Of a DNA stretch of 52,347 nucleotides, positions 26,640-35,626 are shown piece by piece. The notes under the pieces were generated by a model, which worked only from the letters and a program-made list of their open reading frames with translations, was not told where the DNA came from and ran no database searches. Positions within the stretch are counted from its first letter, which is position 1. Each line of letters starts with the position of its first letter. A program made the position numbers and the translations under genes. The DNA comes from JAIRVZ01 sp031553755 (GTDB lineage: Bacteria; Bacteroidota; Bacteroidia; Bacteroidales; Azobacteroidaceae): contig JAVBKZ010000062.1 of the NCBI GenBank assembly GCA_031553755.1, positions 1 through 52,347 on the forward strand, written 5' to 3'.

Positions 26640-26663
26640 AAGACAACAATCTAAAAACATAAT

Positions 26664-29600
26664 ATGATGAAAATTGCAAAATTATTATTGACTCTTATTG
26701 TCTCTACCTTGCTAACCGGCAATGTATGGGCGCAAAATGTTTGGGATATTCTCAACAAAGACATGTCGGTATGTACTGATAATCCTGTTACAGACACCAA
26801 TTATCCATGGGGAACGGTTCCTGTTAATGGTGCTGTTCCCGCGGGCGAAACCGCCAACGTAGCTGCGTTTAAAACATTCATAACACAATATTCCGGTTTT
26901 GTAAGGCTTCAAAAACCTGTATTGTCAGGTACCGGTACTTTCTTTTTGAATCCGAACGTAACCAATAAAGCGGAAGGTACATTTCATAATGCCATCAAAG
27001 CAAACACATCCTATACAGTTGAATTAAAGTTACAGGTAAATCCTCAATACAAGGGAGAAACTGATGGAAATGAAGTGCGATTGAGACTGAGTAATCGTGT
27101 CATTGATTTTTTTATCTCTTATGGAGATGGAACAATCGGATATGTTGGTAAAGCAGTCGGTGGAAATGATTTCGAAATAGACCCTACTGTTCCTCACATT
27201 TATCGTGTCGAGTACATTCAAAATGACAAGTATAATCTTTACGTCGATGACCAATTGGCTTTCTCTGAGGCAGTAACATCCAATACCAATCCTAATATTC
27301 TTGTAGTAGGAGCGGGAGTCGCTAAATCTTGTAACATGGATGTTTATTATGTTAAAATGAAAACGGCAGGCGCTTCAACTTGGGATATCTTGGATAAAGA
27401 CATGAATAACTGGAATTGTAGCAACAGAGGATGGAACGTTAACGGCGGCGCTGATAATAATAAAGCATGGGAACTTACCAAAGGTAGCCGCATTACCGAT
27501 ACTTCAGGTATGGTAACGCAGGAAACAGGTTATGTCAACATCTTGAAAACAGGAACATTTGATGGTAACAATTATGCTTTTTTGACACCTCCCGCGATGA
27601 CTTTGACTCCTAACACCGCTTATACGTTTGAGGTAAAGGCGCGTATGAAACCGATTGATAAAAACACTTTTCCTGATATTGCTCCTCCGGTAGCAGGTAC
27701 GGGAGGTTTCGAGTCGAATCAAATATCGGCGCGGTTGAATGAAAAGAACATGACTATTTATGCCAAGTATGGTAATGAAGAAGAAGGGTATATTTCTCTT
27801 GGAGACTCATTAATACATAAAGATGTGGACAAATATATGCTGAACACATCCGAATGGCATGTCTATCGCTTTGTTTTTCATGAAGATAATGTAACTTACG
27901 ATGTTTATGTCGATAGTTTCGATAAGCCTGTTTTCAAAAACGCGCAAACAAGTCCGATGACAGGAACGAATATTTTGCGCTTAGGTGGACACACCAATCA
28001 TCGTTGCAATATGGATATTGAATACGTTAAAATGGGTACTGGGGATTTTAACGCCAACAACAAACCTCAAATCGCGTCTGTAGTTGTAAGTTCGGACAGT
28101 CATGTAGCGAATCATGAACGGACAATTCAGGTAATAGTCAATACGCGTTTAATTGCGACTGGTGAAAAAATGCTGCTTTCGCTAGTAGATGAAACCGGAA
28201 CAGAAGTCTTAAGCCCAGTGGAAATAGCTGTAGTAAATGATAAACAGGCAACAGGTAATTTGGTTATTCCCGCATCGGTTCCGATCGGAAAGTACGCGGT
28301 AAAAGTGGCTGTACCCAATGATAAAATTGGTGATGATACAATTGATCCGGTAAGTGTTCAGTATGTTGTGGTGGATGTATCTCCCATAGAAACAAAAATG
28401 TTTCCGCAAGTGAAACCGGTAAGTTTTGTCAAGGATATAAAAGACTACAAATACATCGGGCCATCGAAAGAATTTATCATGCCGTGTATCCTCGATACAA
28501 AAGAACATACCACAGATGGAAAATTTCTGAACGGACAAAGTGTTTTAGACCGGTATTATCTTTATTATACGCCTCACGAAAACCCGGGTGGAATGTATCT
28601 TTCTACAGCTCCCACTCTTGAAGGACCATGGACGGAACGCGGTACTGTAATTGACCTTGCATGGGCAAAAGCCGTAAAAAATAACAGCGTCAACACCGCG
28701 TCGCACATTTCCGGCTGTTTTGTGGACTGGAATGAGGAATTGAACAAATACATCATGTATTTTCATGGTCCGAACTCTGTTACTCATTACGCGACAAGCG
28801 ACAACTTGATAACCTGGAGTTTTGGAGCGACTGTCGCGAACGCGAAAGATTTCAGTACGATTGGAGCGGAGGCAAGCTATGCCAAAGTCTATAAACACGC
28901 GATTCCCGGATTAGGCAACAAATATGTCATGTTGTTGATGAATCAGGAGGCTCAGGTACGCAGAATTTATTGGGCGCACTCAAAAGATGGCATCCACTGG
29001 ACACATGTAAGAAAAGCGTTGGTCGCCCCTGATTTAGATCATAAAAAGATACCCGGAACAAATATTAAACCGAATTATTCATCAGATCCAAACGCGAATA
29101 TTCCCGGTTATTCCGCCACTTTTGGGAAAAATAACGTAGCGGGATCTACTCTGATGATAGTAGATGGACGGACTTTTATCATTTGTAATGGTAGTTCAGG
29201 ACACATCTTTGCTGTTGAAGTGGGCGAGAAATTCGATATGGAAGTACATTGGGGCGAATACATTAAAGCTTCTGATGTGATGATTGATAAAGATGACAAT
29301 GGTAATCCGTTGGCTGCACCCCGTATAGCGGCTCCTATGTTTATCAAAGACGACAATGGAAAGATATACATGTTCTTTGAATGTGGAGGACGTATTGGCG
29401 CTAACATAGCTTACGCGAAAGAAGTTGATACTCCTAATTCGATGACTTCTCCTATATCCAAGAATATGCAAATATATCCTTCGGTAGTCGAACGTGGAGA
29501 AAAATTAACTGTCAAAGCAGAGAATGCTGATGAATTAACCATAGAAATCATCAATATATCCGGAAATAAGATATCTGATACAAAGATAAATAATTCGGTT

Positions 29601-29696
29601 GGAGAAATTCAAGCCCCTGCTGTTCCCGGTTTGTATTTTGTAAAAATAACAACAAACGAAAACAAGATGGAAACATCGAAAATTGTTGTGAAATAA
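26664..29696 (+). CDS. Secreted putative five-bladed-propeller protein (paralog 3), altered propeller residues
   Basis: A 1010-residue protein: signal peptide (1-23, ending NVWAQ), a diverged WDILNKDM module (26-230), a second module (about 239-460), an Ig-like linker (466-575), a propeller (about 575-930) and a sorting tail (about 935-1010). It aligns with paralogs 1 and 2 along the whole propeller but differs at positions they share: FIFPSIID is FIMPCILD, APDFIQDD is APMFIKDD, KWYMFFEAG is KIYMFFECG. An acidic residue in a blade-start motif of five-bladed glycosidases is often catalytic, so loss of the Asp in APDFI may mean a changed or lost activity. The gene follows paralog 2 by 24 bp and is surely co-transcribed. 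Confidence 0.68.
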   Translation: MMKIAKLLLTLIVSTLLTGNVWAQNVWDILNKDMSVCTDNPVTDTNYPWGTVPVNGAVPAGETANVAAFKTFITQYSGFVRLQKPVLSGTGTFFLNPNVTNKAEGTFHNAIKANTSYTVELKLQVNPQYKGETDGNEVRLRLSNRVIDFFISYGDGTIGYVGKAVGGNDFEIDPTVPHIYRVEYIQNDKYNLYVDDQLAFSEAVTSNTNPNILVVGAGVAKSCNMDVYYVKMKTAGASTWDILDKDMNNWNCSNRGWNVNGGADNNKAWELTKGSRITDTSGMVTQETGYVNILKTGTFDGNNYAFLTPPAMTLTPNTAYTFEVKARMKPIDKNTFPDIAPPVAGTGGFESNQISARLNEKNMTIYAKYGNEEEGYISLGDSLIHKDVDKYMLNTSEWHVYRFVFHEDNVTYDVYVDSFDKPVFKNAQTSPMTGTNILRLGGHTNHRCNMDIEYVKMGTGDFNANNKPQIASVVVSSDSHVANHERTIQVIVNTRLIATGEKMLLSLVDETGTEVLSPVEIAVVNDKQATGNLVIPASVPIGKYAVKVAVPNDKIGDDTIDPVSVQYVVVDVSPIETKMFPQVKPVSFVKDIKDYKYIGPSKEFIMPCILDTKEHTTDGKFLNGQSVLDRYYLYYTPHENPGGMYLSTAPTLEGPWTERGTVIDLAWAKAVKNNSVNTASHISGCFVDWNEELNKYIMYFHGPNSVTHYATSDNLITWSFGATVANAKDFSTIGAEASYAKVYKHAIPGLGNKYVMLLMNQEAQVRRIYWAHSKDGIHWTHVRKALVAPDLDHKKIPGTNIKPNYSSDPNANIPGYSATFGKNNVAGSTLMIVDGRTFIICNGSSGHIFAVEVGEKFDMEVHWGEYIKASDVMIDKDDNGNPLAAPRIAAPMFIKDDNGKIYMFFECGGRIGANIAYAKEVDTPNSMTSPISKNMQIYPSVVERGEKLTVKAENADELTIEIINISGNKISDTKINNSVGEIQAPAVPGLYFVKITTNENKMETSKIVVK

Positions 29697-29697
29697 C

Positions 29698-29740
29698 AAC
29701 TACCCCTCTCTTGTGTAGACGGGTAAGGGGAGAGGTAGTT
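29698..29740. repeat. Intercistronic hairpin AACTACCCCTCTC/GGGGAGAGGTAGTT
   Basis: AACTACCCCTCTC (29698-29710) pairs imperfectly with GGGGAGAGGTAGTT (29727-29740) around a 16-base loop. It begins two bases after the stop codon of the preceding gene, in the same position as the GC-rich hairpin at 23352 and the AACTCTAACAGGG palindromes. Confidence 0.6.
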
Positions 29741-29795
29741 TATATTGAATTGAAATAATATTAATTTTATTTATTAATTAAAAAATGAAAACATC

Positions 29796-31727
29796 ATGAA
29801 AAAAATGAAAACTCTTTTTACACTTTTAGTGTCTGTTTTACTGACGAGCAATCTAGTGGCACAAGACACCTGGGGTATTGTTGACAAAGACATGGCAGCA
29901 TGGGACGATAATCAATTCGAAACGTCGGCATTAGGCACTCGCATTGATGTTAACAAAGCGGGAACGAAGGGTACTACTAGCATAACTTTGGCTCAGAATA
30001 ATAACTTCGAATTTTTGACTCAATCTCCTAATTTCGTAACACTTAAAAAAGTCAAGACAGGCACTTCTGCATCGGGTTACCTTCAGGCCGTAGTAGGCAC
30101 TGCTACTACGAATGGCAACTATGTCTTTGAAATAAAGGCGAGAATAAATCCAGTATTACAAGCATCAGCACCTGATAAAGGTTTTGAGTGTAATGAAGTA
30201 AAGTTGCGGTTGGCAAATCAAACTATTCAATTTTTTCTCAAATATGGAACTGAAGCTACAGGAACAAATGCAGGATATATTTCTCCTGCAGCTAAAAAAG
30301 AATATGATGCTGCAGATTTAGAAGCAGATCCAATAAATACAACTTCTACTGCAGCACGACAATTAGCTACTTCTACGTTTCGTGTCTATCGTATTGAATT
30401 TAATGCTACGACTCAAAAATATACCGTTTTTGTTGATGGTACAGCTTATCTGACAGATGTAACTACAGGTTCAACAGGTAATGATTTAGTGGCAGTGGGT
30501 GCGGGAGCTCCCAATACTTCGACATCGTATTTTTGCCACATGGATGTTGAATATATCAGACTGAAAAATACAGAATCCGGAACTTGGAATGTTATTGATA
30601 AATATTTTGATGGATGGAACGGAGGTAAAGGTTGGGATGTAGCCGGATGGCAAGTTTCTAAAGGTACGAATTCAACTCTGACCGCTACTGCGAGTAAAAA
30701 TGTTGAAAGTGGAGTAAATTATGTAAACATCCAAAAAACATCAACACATGCTGCCACAGGAGATCAATTTTATTTGATTACACCTTCAACGGCTAATGAT
30801 AAAATAGGAGCAGTATCAATGACAGATGGAGCTCAAACGCTAGAAGTAAAAGCGCGTATACCGGCGGGTAGTTTAGCTACTGGAAATCAAATAGGTGCGC
30901 GGTTATTTGATGAAACTATGGCCATCATACTTAAAGATGGAGTTATTGCTTATGCGAATATACACCAAACAGGAATAATACCTGAAGAAACGAGTGAAAT
31001 TCCACTAAATACTTCAGATTGGCATAATTATCGTATTATTTTAAATCCAGATAAAATATCTTATGATGTTTATATCGATGGTGAGATTGTTTATAAGAAT
31101 GTGGCTACAGTTAAGCCGGCAACTGGTAATAGTATTATTAAATTAGGAGCTGAATCTTGGGCCACTTGTGATATGGATGTCGCATCTGTTAAAATGGCGA
31201 CCGGAGCATTTGGTTACACACAAACAGTTGATTTCACACTCCCTGATGAAATCGTAAAAAGTGAAGAATTTTCAATTACTCCAACTTCAACAGGAGTATA
31301 TAATCCTCGTTACATTTTGTACGCGAAAGGCGAAAGCGATGAAGATTATGTAGAATTAACTCCTTCATCTCCTTCGAAATATACACTTTCAACCGCTGGA
31401 ACTTACGCTTTCAAAGTGGCGGTAGCTGTACCTACCGCAAGTGGAGCGATGGCTGTTGTGGCAGAATCCGATGTACAGGAAAATGTATCTGTTATAGCAA
31501 CTCCAACTTCAATCAATTTTGTTTCCTCACAAAAAACAATTGTTAAAGGAGGTATAGCTTCTATCCAAGCTGGATTCGGAGGTTCTGCCGTTATTGAAAT
31601 CTACACAATCAACGGATCGTTGTTAGAAAGAACTGTAGCTGTTGATTCATTCAAAAAAACAGGTTTGGCCTCAGGTTTGTACATTGTTAAAATCAATGGA
31701 CAAGTAAGTAAAGCTATTGTAAAGTAA
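29796..31727 (+). CDS. Secreted two-module protein without catalytic domain, T9SS-like tail
   Basis: A 643-residue protein: signal peptide (1-22, ending SNLVAQ), a diverged WGIVDKDM module (25-258), a second WNVIDKYFD module (about 264-470), an Ig-like domain (about 480-575) and a sorting tail (about 580-643, IEIYTINGSLL...SGLYIVKING...IVK) unlike those of its neighbours. Both N-terminal modules keep the pattern seen elsewhere in the block (S-T-FRVYRIEFN, YFCHMDVEYIRLK; DWHNYRIILN, TCDMDVASVKMATG). With no enzyme domain it is best read as a secreted binding or scaffold protein for the same glycan. Base composition of the first third is slightly different (more Ala/Thr codons), consistent with faster divergence. 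Confidence 0.65.
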   Translation: MKKMKTLFTLLVSVLLTSNLVAQDTWGIVDKDMAAWDDNQFETSALGTRIDVNKAGTKGTTSITLAQNNNFEFLTQSPNFVTLKKVKTGTSASGYLQAVVGTATTNGNYVFEIKARINPVLQASAPDKGFECNEVKLRLANQTIQFFLKYGTEATGTNAGYISPAAKKEYDAADLEADPINTTSTAARQLATSTFRVYRIEFNATTQKYTVFVDGTAYLTDVTTGSTGNDLVAVGAGAPNTSTSYFCHMDVEYIRLKNTESGTWNVIDKYFDGWNGGKGWDVAGWQVSKGTNSTLTATASKNVESGVNYVNIQKTSTHAATGDQFYLITPSTANDKIGAVSMTDGAQTLEVKARIPAGSLATGNQIGARLFDETMAIILKDGVIAYANIHQTGIIPEETSEIPLNTSDWHNYRIILNPDKISYDVYIDGEIVYKNVATVKPATGNSIIKLGAESWATCDMDVASVKMATGAFGYTQTVDFTLPDEIVKSEEFSITPTSTGVYNPRYILYAKGESDEDYVELTPSSPSKYTLSTAGTYAFKVAVAVPTASGAMAVVAESDVQENVSVIATPTSINFVSSQKTIVKGGIASIQAGFGGSAVIEIYTINGSLLERTVAVDSFKKTGLASGLYIVKINGQVSKAIVK

Positions 31728-31740
31728 TTTTTGACAAAGT

Positions 31741-31775
31741 AAACTCTAACAGGGTTCTAAACCCTGTTAGAGTTT
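31741..31775. repeat. Intercistronic palindrome, AACTCTAACAGGGTT type (second copy in the block)
   Basis: AAACTCTAACAGGGTT (31741-31756) and AACCCTGTTAGAGTTT (31760-31775) form a perfect 16-bp stem with a 3-base loop. It is the same element as at 19790 and 39909, here 14 bases after the stop codon of the two-module protein. Confidence 0.8.
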
Positions 31776-31845
31776 AGATTTAACACGATACTCAAAAATC
31801 GAACAAAAATAATATTACAAACTAATTAACATTATAAATTATTTC

Positions 31846-34371
31846 ATGAAAAAAACAATTAATAACTTAATCGTACAAACATTATTTTTGTTTTTAATCA
31901 TTTCAAGCGCCCGTGCGCAGGGGTATGACTTGAAAAATTTTCCAACAGGATACGAACCCGAATTTATCGCCTCAAAACTTGTTCAACGATACCTTTCCTC
32001 GAAACAAGGTACAAGCAAGATTGCTTATCCCGAAACTTGTACCTGGTTTGGAGCATTACGGTTTGCAGCCGCGACCGATGATAAAGAAATGTTGCAACAA
32101 TTGGAGGATCGTTTTACACCACTATTAGGAGAGAATAGCTCAGCGATGCAAACTCCTAACCATGTGGACAATACAGTGTTTGGAATTGTTCCGTTTCAAC
32201 TGTATATGCAAACAGGAAATAAAACTTATTACAACATAGGAATCGATTTTGCGGATCGCCAATGGGTACTCCCTGAAAATCCCAAAACTGAATATAGAAA
32301 TTTAGCGGCCAAAGGATTATCCTGGCAGACCCGTTTTTGGATTGATGACATGTATATGATCACTGCCATACAGAGCCAAGCTTATGTCGCTTCAAAAAAT
32401 GAAAAATATATCAATCGTGCTGCTCATGAAATGATTGCTTATCTCGACTCCATACAACGTCCAAATGGATTGTTTTATCATCACGAAACCGCTCCGTTTT
32501 TTTGGTGTCGTGGTAATGGATGGATGGCCGCCGGATCTGCCGATTTGTTAACATATTTACCCGAAGAAAATCCCAATAGGGAAAGAATCATGCAAGAATA
32601 CCGTAAAATGATGGCAACCTTGAAGTCGTACCAAAACGAAGAAGGATTATGGCGACAATTAATTGACGAATCTGATGCATGGACTGAAACTTCAGGTTCC
32701 GCAATGTTTACTTACGCGATGGCGATAGGGTTGAAAAACGGTTGGTTAGACGCGAAAGAATATGCTCCGGTTGTGCGTAAGGCATGGTTGGCATTGGTTG
32801 GTTATTTAAATGAAGATTGGGCTTTAAGGGAAGTTTGTATCGGAACAAACATCGGATATACCAAACAATATTATATGGATAGGGGTCGCCCTACAGGTGA
32901 CCTTCACGGACAAGCCGCGTTGCTTTGGTGCGCTGTCGCGTTATACGATACGGAAAATAATTCGAGAGCCTCGCTAAGTTCGCTTTTTTATGACAATGGC
33001 ACGTTAACTCCCGCTTTCAATCCCGAAATAACAGCATATACTTGTAATCTTCCCAATGGAATAAATACAGTGATTCCAAGACTGGCAGTTTCTTACGGAA
33101 CAACAGTAAACGCAGAAGAAACTGTGAATCTCAGTTCAGGTACAGGAGTTTCCACAATTACAGTAACATCGATGGATGGTAAAAACACAAAGACTTACAC
33201 CATCAATTTTGTAACAGGAAATGATGTGAATTGCACTAACCTGATTGTTAATAACGATTTTGACTTGGCGCCCGATGCCAATTGTAATCCGGTACAGGTT
33301 GGGCCGGGGATAAATGGTTGGGATACTTCTGGAATCCCAGCTTGGAGATTGTCTAAATCGTCTTGTTCTTCCAAACAATTTTATGGTTGGACACACAATC
33401 AATCACTTTTGGGAACCAGCACATCGCAAGGAATTAATGCTGACGGAGAAAACAAGCACGGAAACTGGGTCTGTTGGATTGGTGGTAATAAAACAGGTTA
33501 TACTGAGTTTGAATTTTCACAAACTATCGACAAAGCGAAGTTGACTGCCGGAACCTATAAAGTACAATGCTTATTAGCGGTTGGTAAAGGTGATAAAAAA
33601 AATAATCAACGTCTGTTTGTCAACAATAAAGTGCAATATTTCGGAAATCCGTCACACTATAAAGCCAATTTGGTTCAAGGAGAAGAATATACCTTTGCCG
33701 GATACTCTGAATTCTCTGAAACTAATCTCCAAGAAATGGTTGTTTACGCTACCATAAATAGCAATGAATCATTGAAAATAGGTATTCGCACGAGCAATAA
33801 AGAAGGAGATGGCGATATTACATCGACTCAAAAGTCGCCCATGTTTAAATTAGATTATTTTCGTCTTACAAAAATAGACCCTGTTGTCGCGAGCGATGCG
33901 ACTCTTGCGAATATAACTTTAAGCGCCGGAGAACTTAATTTCTTTTCAAACCAATACACATACAATATTACCTTACCCAAAGGTACCAATTTTGTCAAAC
34001 CTATTGCCACAGGTAAAATACAAGATGTAAATATTGCGGGTATTGAAGATGTAGATGTAAGTTCAGGATCAGGCGTATCTACAATTACAGTGACAGCTCT
34101 TGACGGTATTACTACAAAAACTTATACGATTAATTATACTGTAAATAATACATCCGGATTTAATAACGCTACGCTAAGTAGTGTATCTTGGTCTGTGAAC
34201 AACGGTAAATTGACAATAAAAGGAGCTGACGCTTATCAGGTTTACAATATCAAAGGTGTTAAAATAGCAGATGTAAAAATGTCAACTTTAAATAAGGAAA
34301 TCAGTTTAACACCCGGTTTTTATATCGTAAAAATAAAAGATTCCGAACCGTTTAAGGTTATTGTGAAATAA
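31846..34371 (+). CDS. Secreted GH105-type hydrolase fused to cadherin-like and NLIVNNDF modules, T9SS-like tail
   Basis: An 841-residue protein. Residues 1-24 are a signal peptide (ending SSARA) and 25-370 a GH105 domain (FWIDDMYMITAIQ with Asp 167/168, WCRGNGWMAAG, TSGSAMFTYAMAIG). Then come a cadherin-like beta-sandwich (about 375-460, ASLSSLFYDNGTLTPAF ... GVSTITVTSMDGKNTKTYTI), an NLIVNNDF module (463-675), a second cadherin-like domain (683-767) and a sorting tail (775-841, GFYIVKIKDSEPF...VK). The catalytic part is a near duplicate of the stand-alone enzyme at 19858, and the module and tail match the protein at 18761. It therefore looks like a fusion of those two neighbours, giving a surface-displayed version of the enzyme. 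Confidence 0.85.
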   Translation: MKKTINNLIVQTLFLFLIISSARAQGYDLKNFPTGYEPEFIASKLVQRYLSSKQGTSKIAYPETCTWFGALRFAAATDDKEMLQQLEDRFTPLLGENSSAMQTPNHVDNTVFGIVPFQLYMQTGNKTYYNIGIDFADRQWVLPENPKTEYRNLAAKGLSWQTRFWIDDMYMITAIQSQAYVASKNEKYINRAAHEMIAYLDSIQRPNGLFYHHETAPFFWCRGNGWMAAGSADLLTYLPEENPNRERIMQEYRKMMATLKSYQNEEGLWRQLIDESDAWTETSGSAMFTYAMAIGLKNGWLDAKEYAPVVRKAWLALVGYLNEDWALREVCIGTNIGYTKQYYMDRGRPTGDLHGQAALLWCAVALYDTENNSRASLSSLFYDNGTLTPAFNPEITAYTCNLPNGINTVIPRLAVSYGTTVNAEETVNLSSGTGVSTITVTSMDGKNTKTYTINFVTGNDVNCTNLIVNNDFDLAPDANCNPVQVGPGINGWDTSGIPAWRLSKSSCSSKQFYGWTHNQSLLGTSTSQGINADGENKHGNWVCWIGGNKTGYTEFEFSQTIDKAKLTAGTYKVQCLLAVGKGDKKNNQRLFVNNKVQYFGNPSHYKANLVQGEEYTFAGYSEFSETNLQEMVVYATINSNESLKIGIRTSNKEGDGDITSTQKSPMFKLDYFRLTKIDPVVASDATLANITLSAGELNFFSNQYTYNITLPKGTNFVKPIATGKIQDVNIAGIEDVDVSSGSGVSTITVTALDGITTKTYTINYTVNNTSGFNNATLSSVSWSVNNGKLTIKGADAYQVYNIKGVKIADVKMSTLNKEISLTPGFYIVKIKDSEPFKVIVK

Positions 34372-34418
34372 ATATTCGACTTATATACTTAATCAATAAT
34401 AATATCAATTTTTTTACA

Positions 34419-35576
34419 ATGAAGAAAACAATTTCTGTATTAGCAATGCAAATTTTGCTGTCATTTTTAATCGTATCAAATGTTAATTCCCAAAGTTCTG
34501 ATTTGAAAAATTTTCCCAAAGGATGTCAACCTCAAGAAATAGGAATTAAACTTACTGAAAGATACCTTCAAACACCTCACTCGCATTGGGGCTACATCAA
34601 TTCAAATAAAGAAACTACTTTCATTACCTATCCTGATGTATGTTTATGGTTGGGCAGTTTGTGGTTTACAAAAGCAATAAATAACGATACTTTGTATAAT
34701 AAATTAATAGACAGATTCGAACCTTTATTTACTACTCAGAGTAATCTACTCCCCAGTTTGCGGCCGAAAGAACACAATGTGGTCGATTGGTATGTATTTG
34801 GAGCGCTACCTTTAGAAATATACAAAAGAAATAAAGAACAAAAATACTTCGACTTGGGAATGAAATATGCCGATGGACAATGGACATTGCCTGAAAATCC
34901 TAAAGAAGAGGAAAAAAAATGGCATAACGAAGGACATTCATGGCAAACTCGTCTTTGGATTGATGATATGTTTATGATTATTTCCGTTCAGGCTCAAGCT
35001 TATGTAGTAACCGGAGATGAAAAATATATTGATCGCGCGGCTCGGGAAATGGTTTTGTATTTAGATCGTATACAACGTCCTAACGGACTTTTTTACCACG
35101 CCCCGAATACTCCCTATTTTTGGGGACGCGGCAACGGATGGATGGCTGTTGGTATGAGTGAAATGTTGAAAATACTTCCCAAGAAAAACCAGTATAGAGG
35201 TAGAATCGAGGCTGCTTACAAACAAATGATGGAAACATTGCTTCGTTACCAAGGATACGACGGCATGTGGGGACAAATCATCGACGACCCTAATTCATGG
35301 AGAGAAACATCTTCTACCGCCATGTTTACTTACGCGATGATTACAGGGGTAAAAAACGGATGGCTTGATAAAAAAGATTATGGAGTGGCTTCCCGTAAAG
35401 CTTGGCTTTCGTTGCTTACTTATCTGAACGAAGATTACAACATTCGCAATGTATGTGAAGGTACGGGCGCGAAAAACGACTATCAATATTACCTCGACCG
35501 CCAAAGGCTTACCGGCGACCTGCACGGACAAGCTGCCATGATGTGGTGTGCTTATGCTTTAGCCGGTAATAAATAG
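34419..35576 (+). CDS. Secreted GH105-type unsaturated glycuronyl hydrolase, divergent copy
   Basis: A 385-residue protein with a signal peptide (1-24, ending VSNVNSQ) and a single GH105 domain: LWIDDMFMIISVQAQAYV (Asp 182/183), LDRIQRPNGLFYHAPNTPYF, WGRGNGWMAVGMSEML and TSSTAMFTYAMITG. It is clearly more divergent from the other two GH105 proteins than those are from each other, with a YPDVCLWLGSLWF segment in place of the TWFGALRFA of the others, which suggests a different product specificity. It lacks a sorting tail and should be periplasmic. Neighbouring genes lie 47 and 50 bp away, so it is part of the same transcript. Confidence 0.9.
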   Translation: MKKTISVLAMQILLSFLIVSNVNSQSSDLKNFPKGCQPQEIGIKLTERYLQTPHSHWGYINSNKETTFITYPDVCLWLGSLWFTKAINNDTLYNKLIDRFEPLFTTQSNLLPSLRPKEHNVVDWYVFGALPLEIYKRNKEQKYFDLGMKYADGQWTLPENPKEEEKKWHNEGHSWQTRLWIDDMFMIISVQAQAYVVTGDEKYIDRAAREMVLYLDRIQRPNGLFYHAPNTPYFWGRGNGWMAVGMSEMLKILPKKNQYRGRIEAAYKQMMETLLRYQGYDGMWGQIIDDPNSWRETSSTAMFTYAMITGVKNGWLDKKDYGVASRKAWLSLLTYLNEDYNIRNVCEGTGAKNDYQYYLDRQRLTGDLHGQAAMMWCAYALAGNK

Positions 35577-35626
35577 TTAGGTGGCTTATGGTAGTAGGTT
35601 TGAATTAAAATCAAAAGCAATCAGTT

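Noticed and set aside
21016..31727. Tandem repetition of modules as a CRISPR-like or non-coding array
   Set aside because: The repeats are coding, about 600 bp long, diverged at synonymous sites and in frame within long intact genes.
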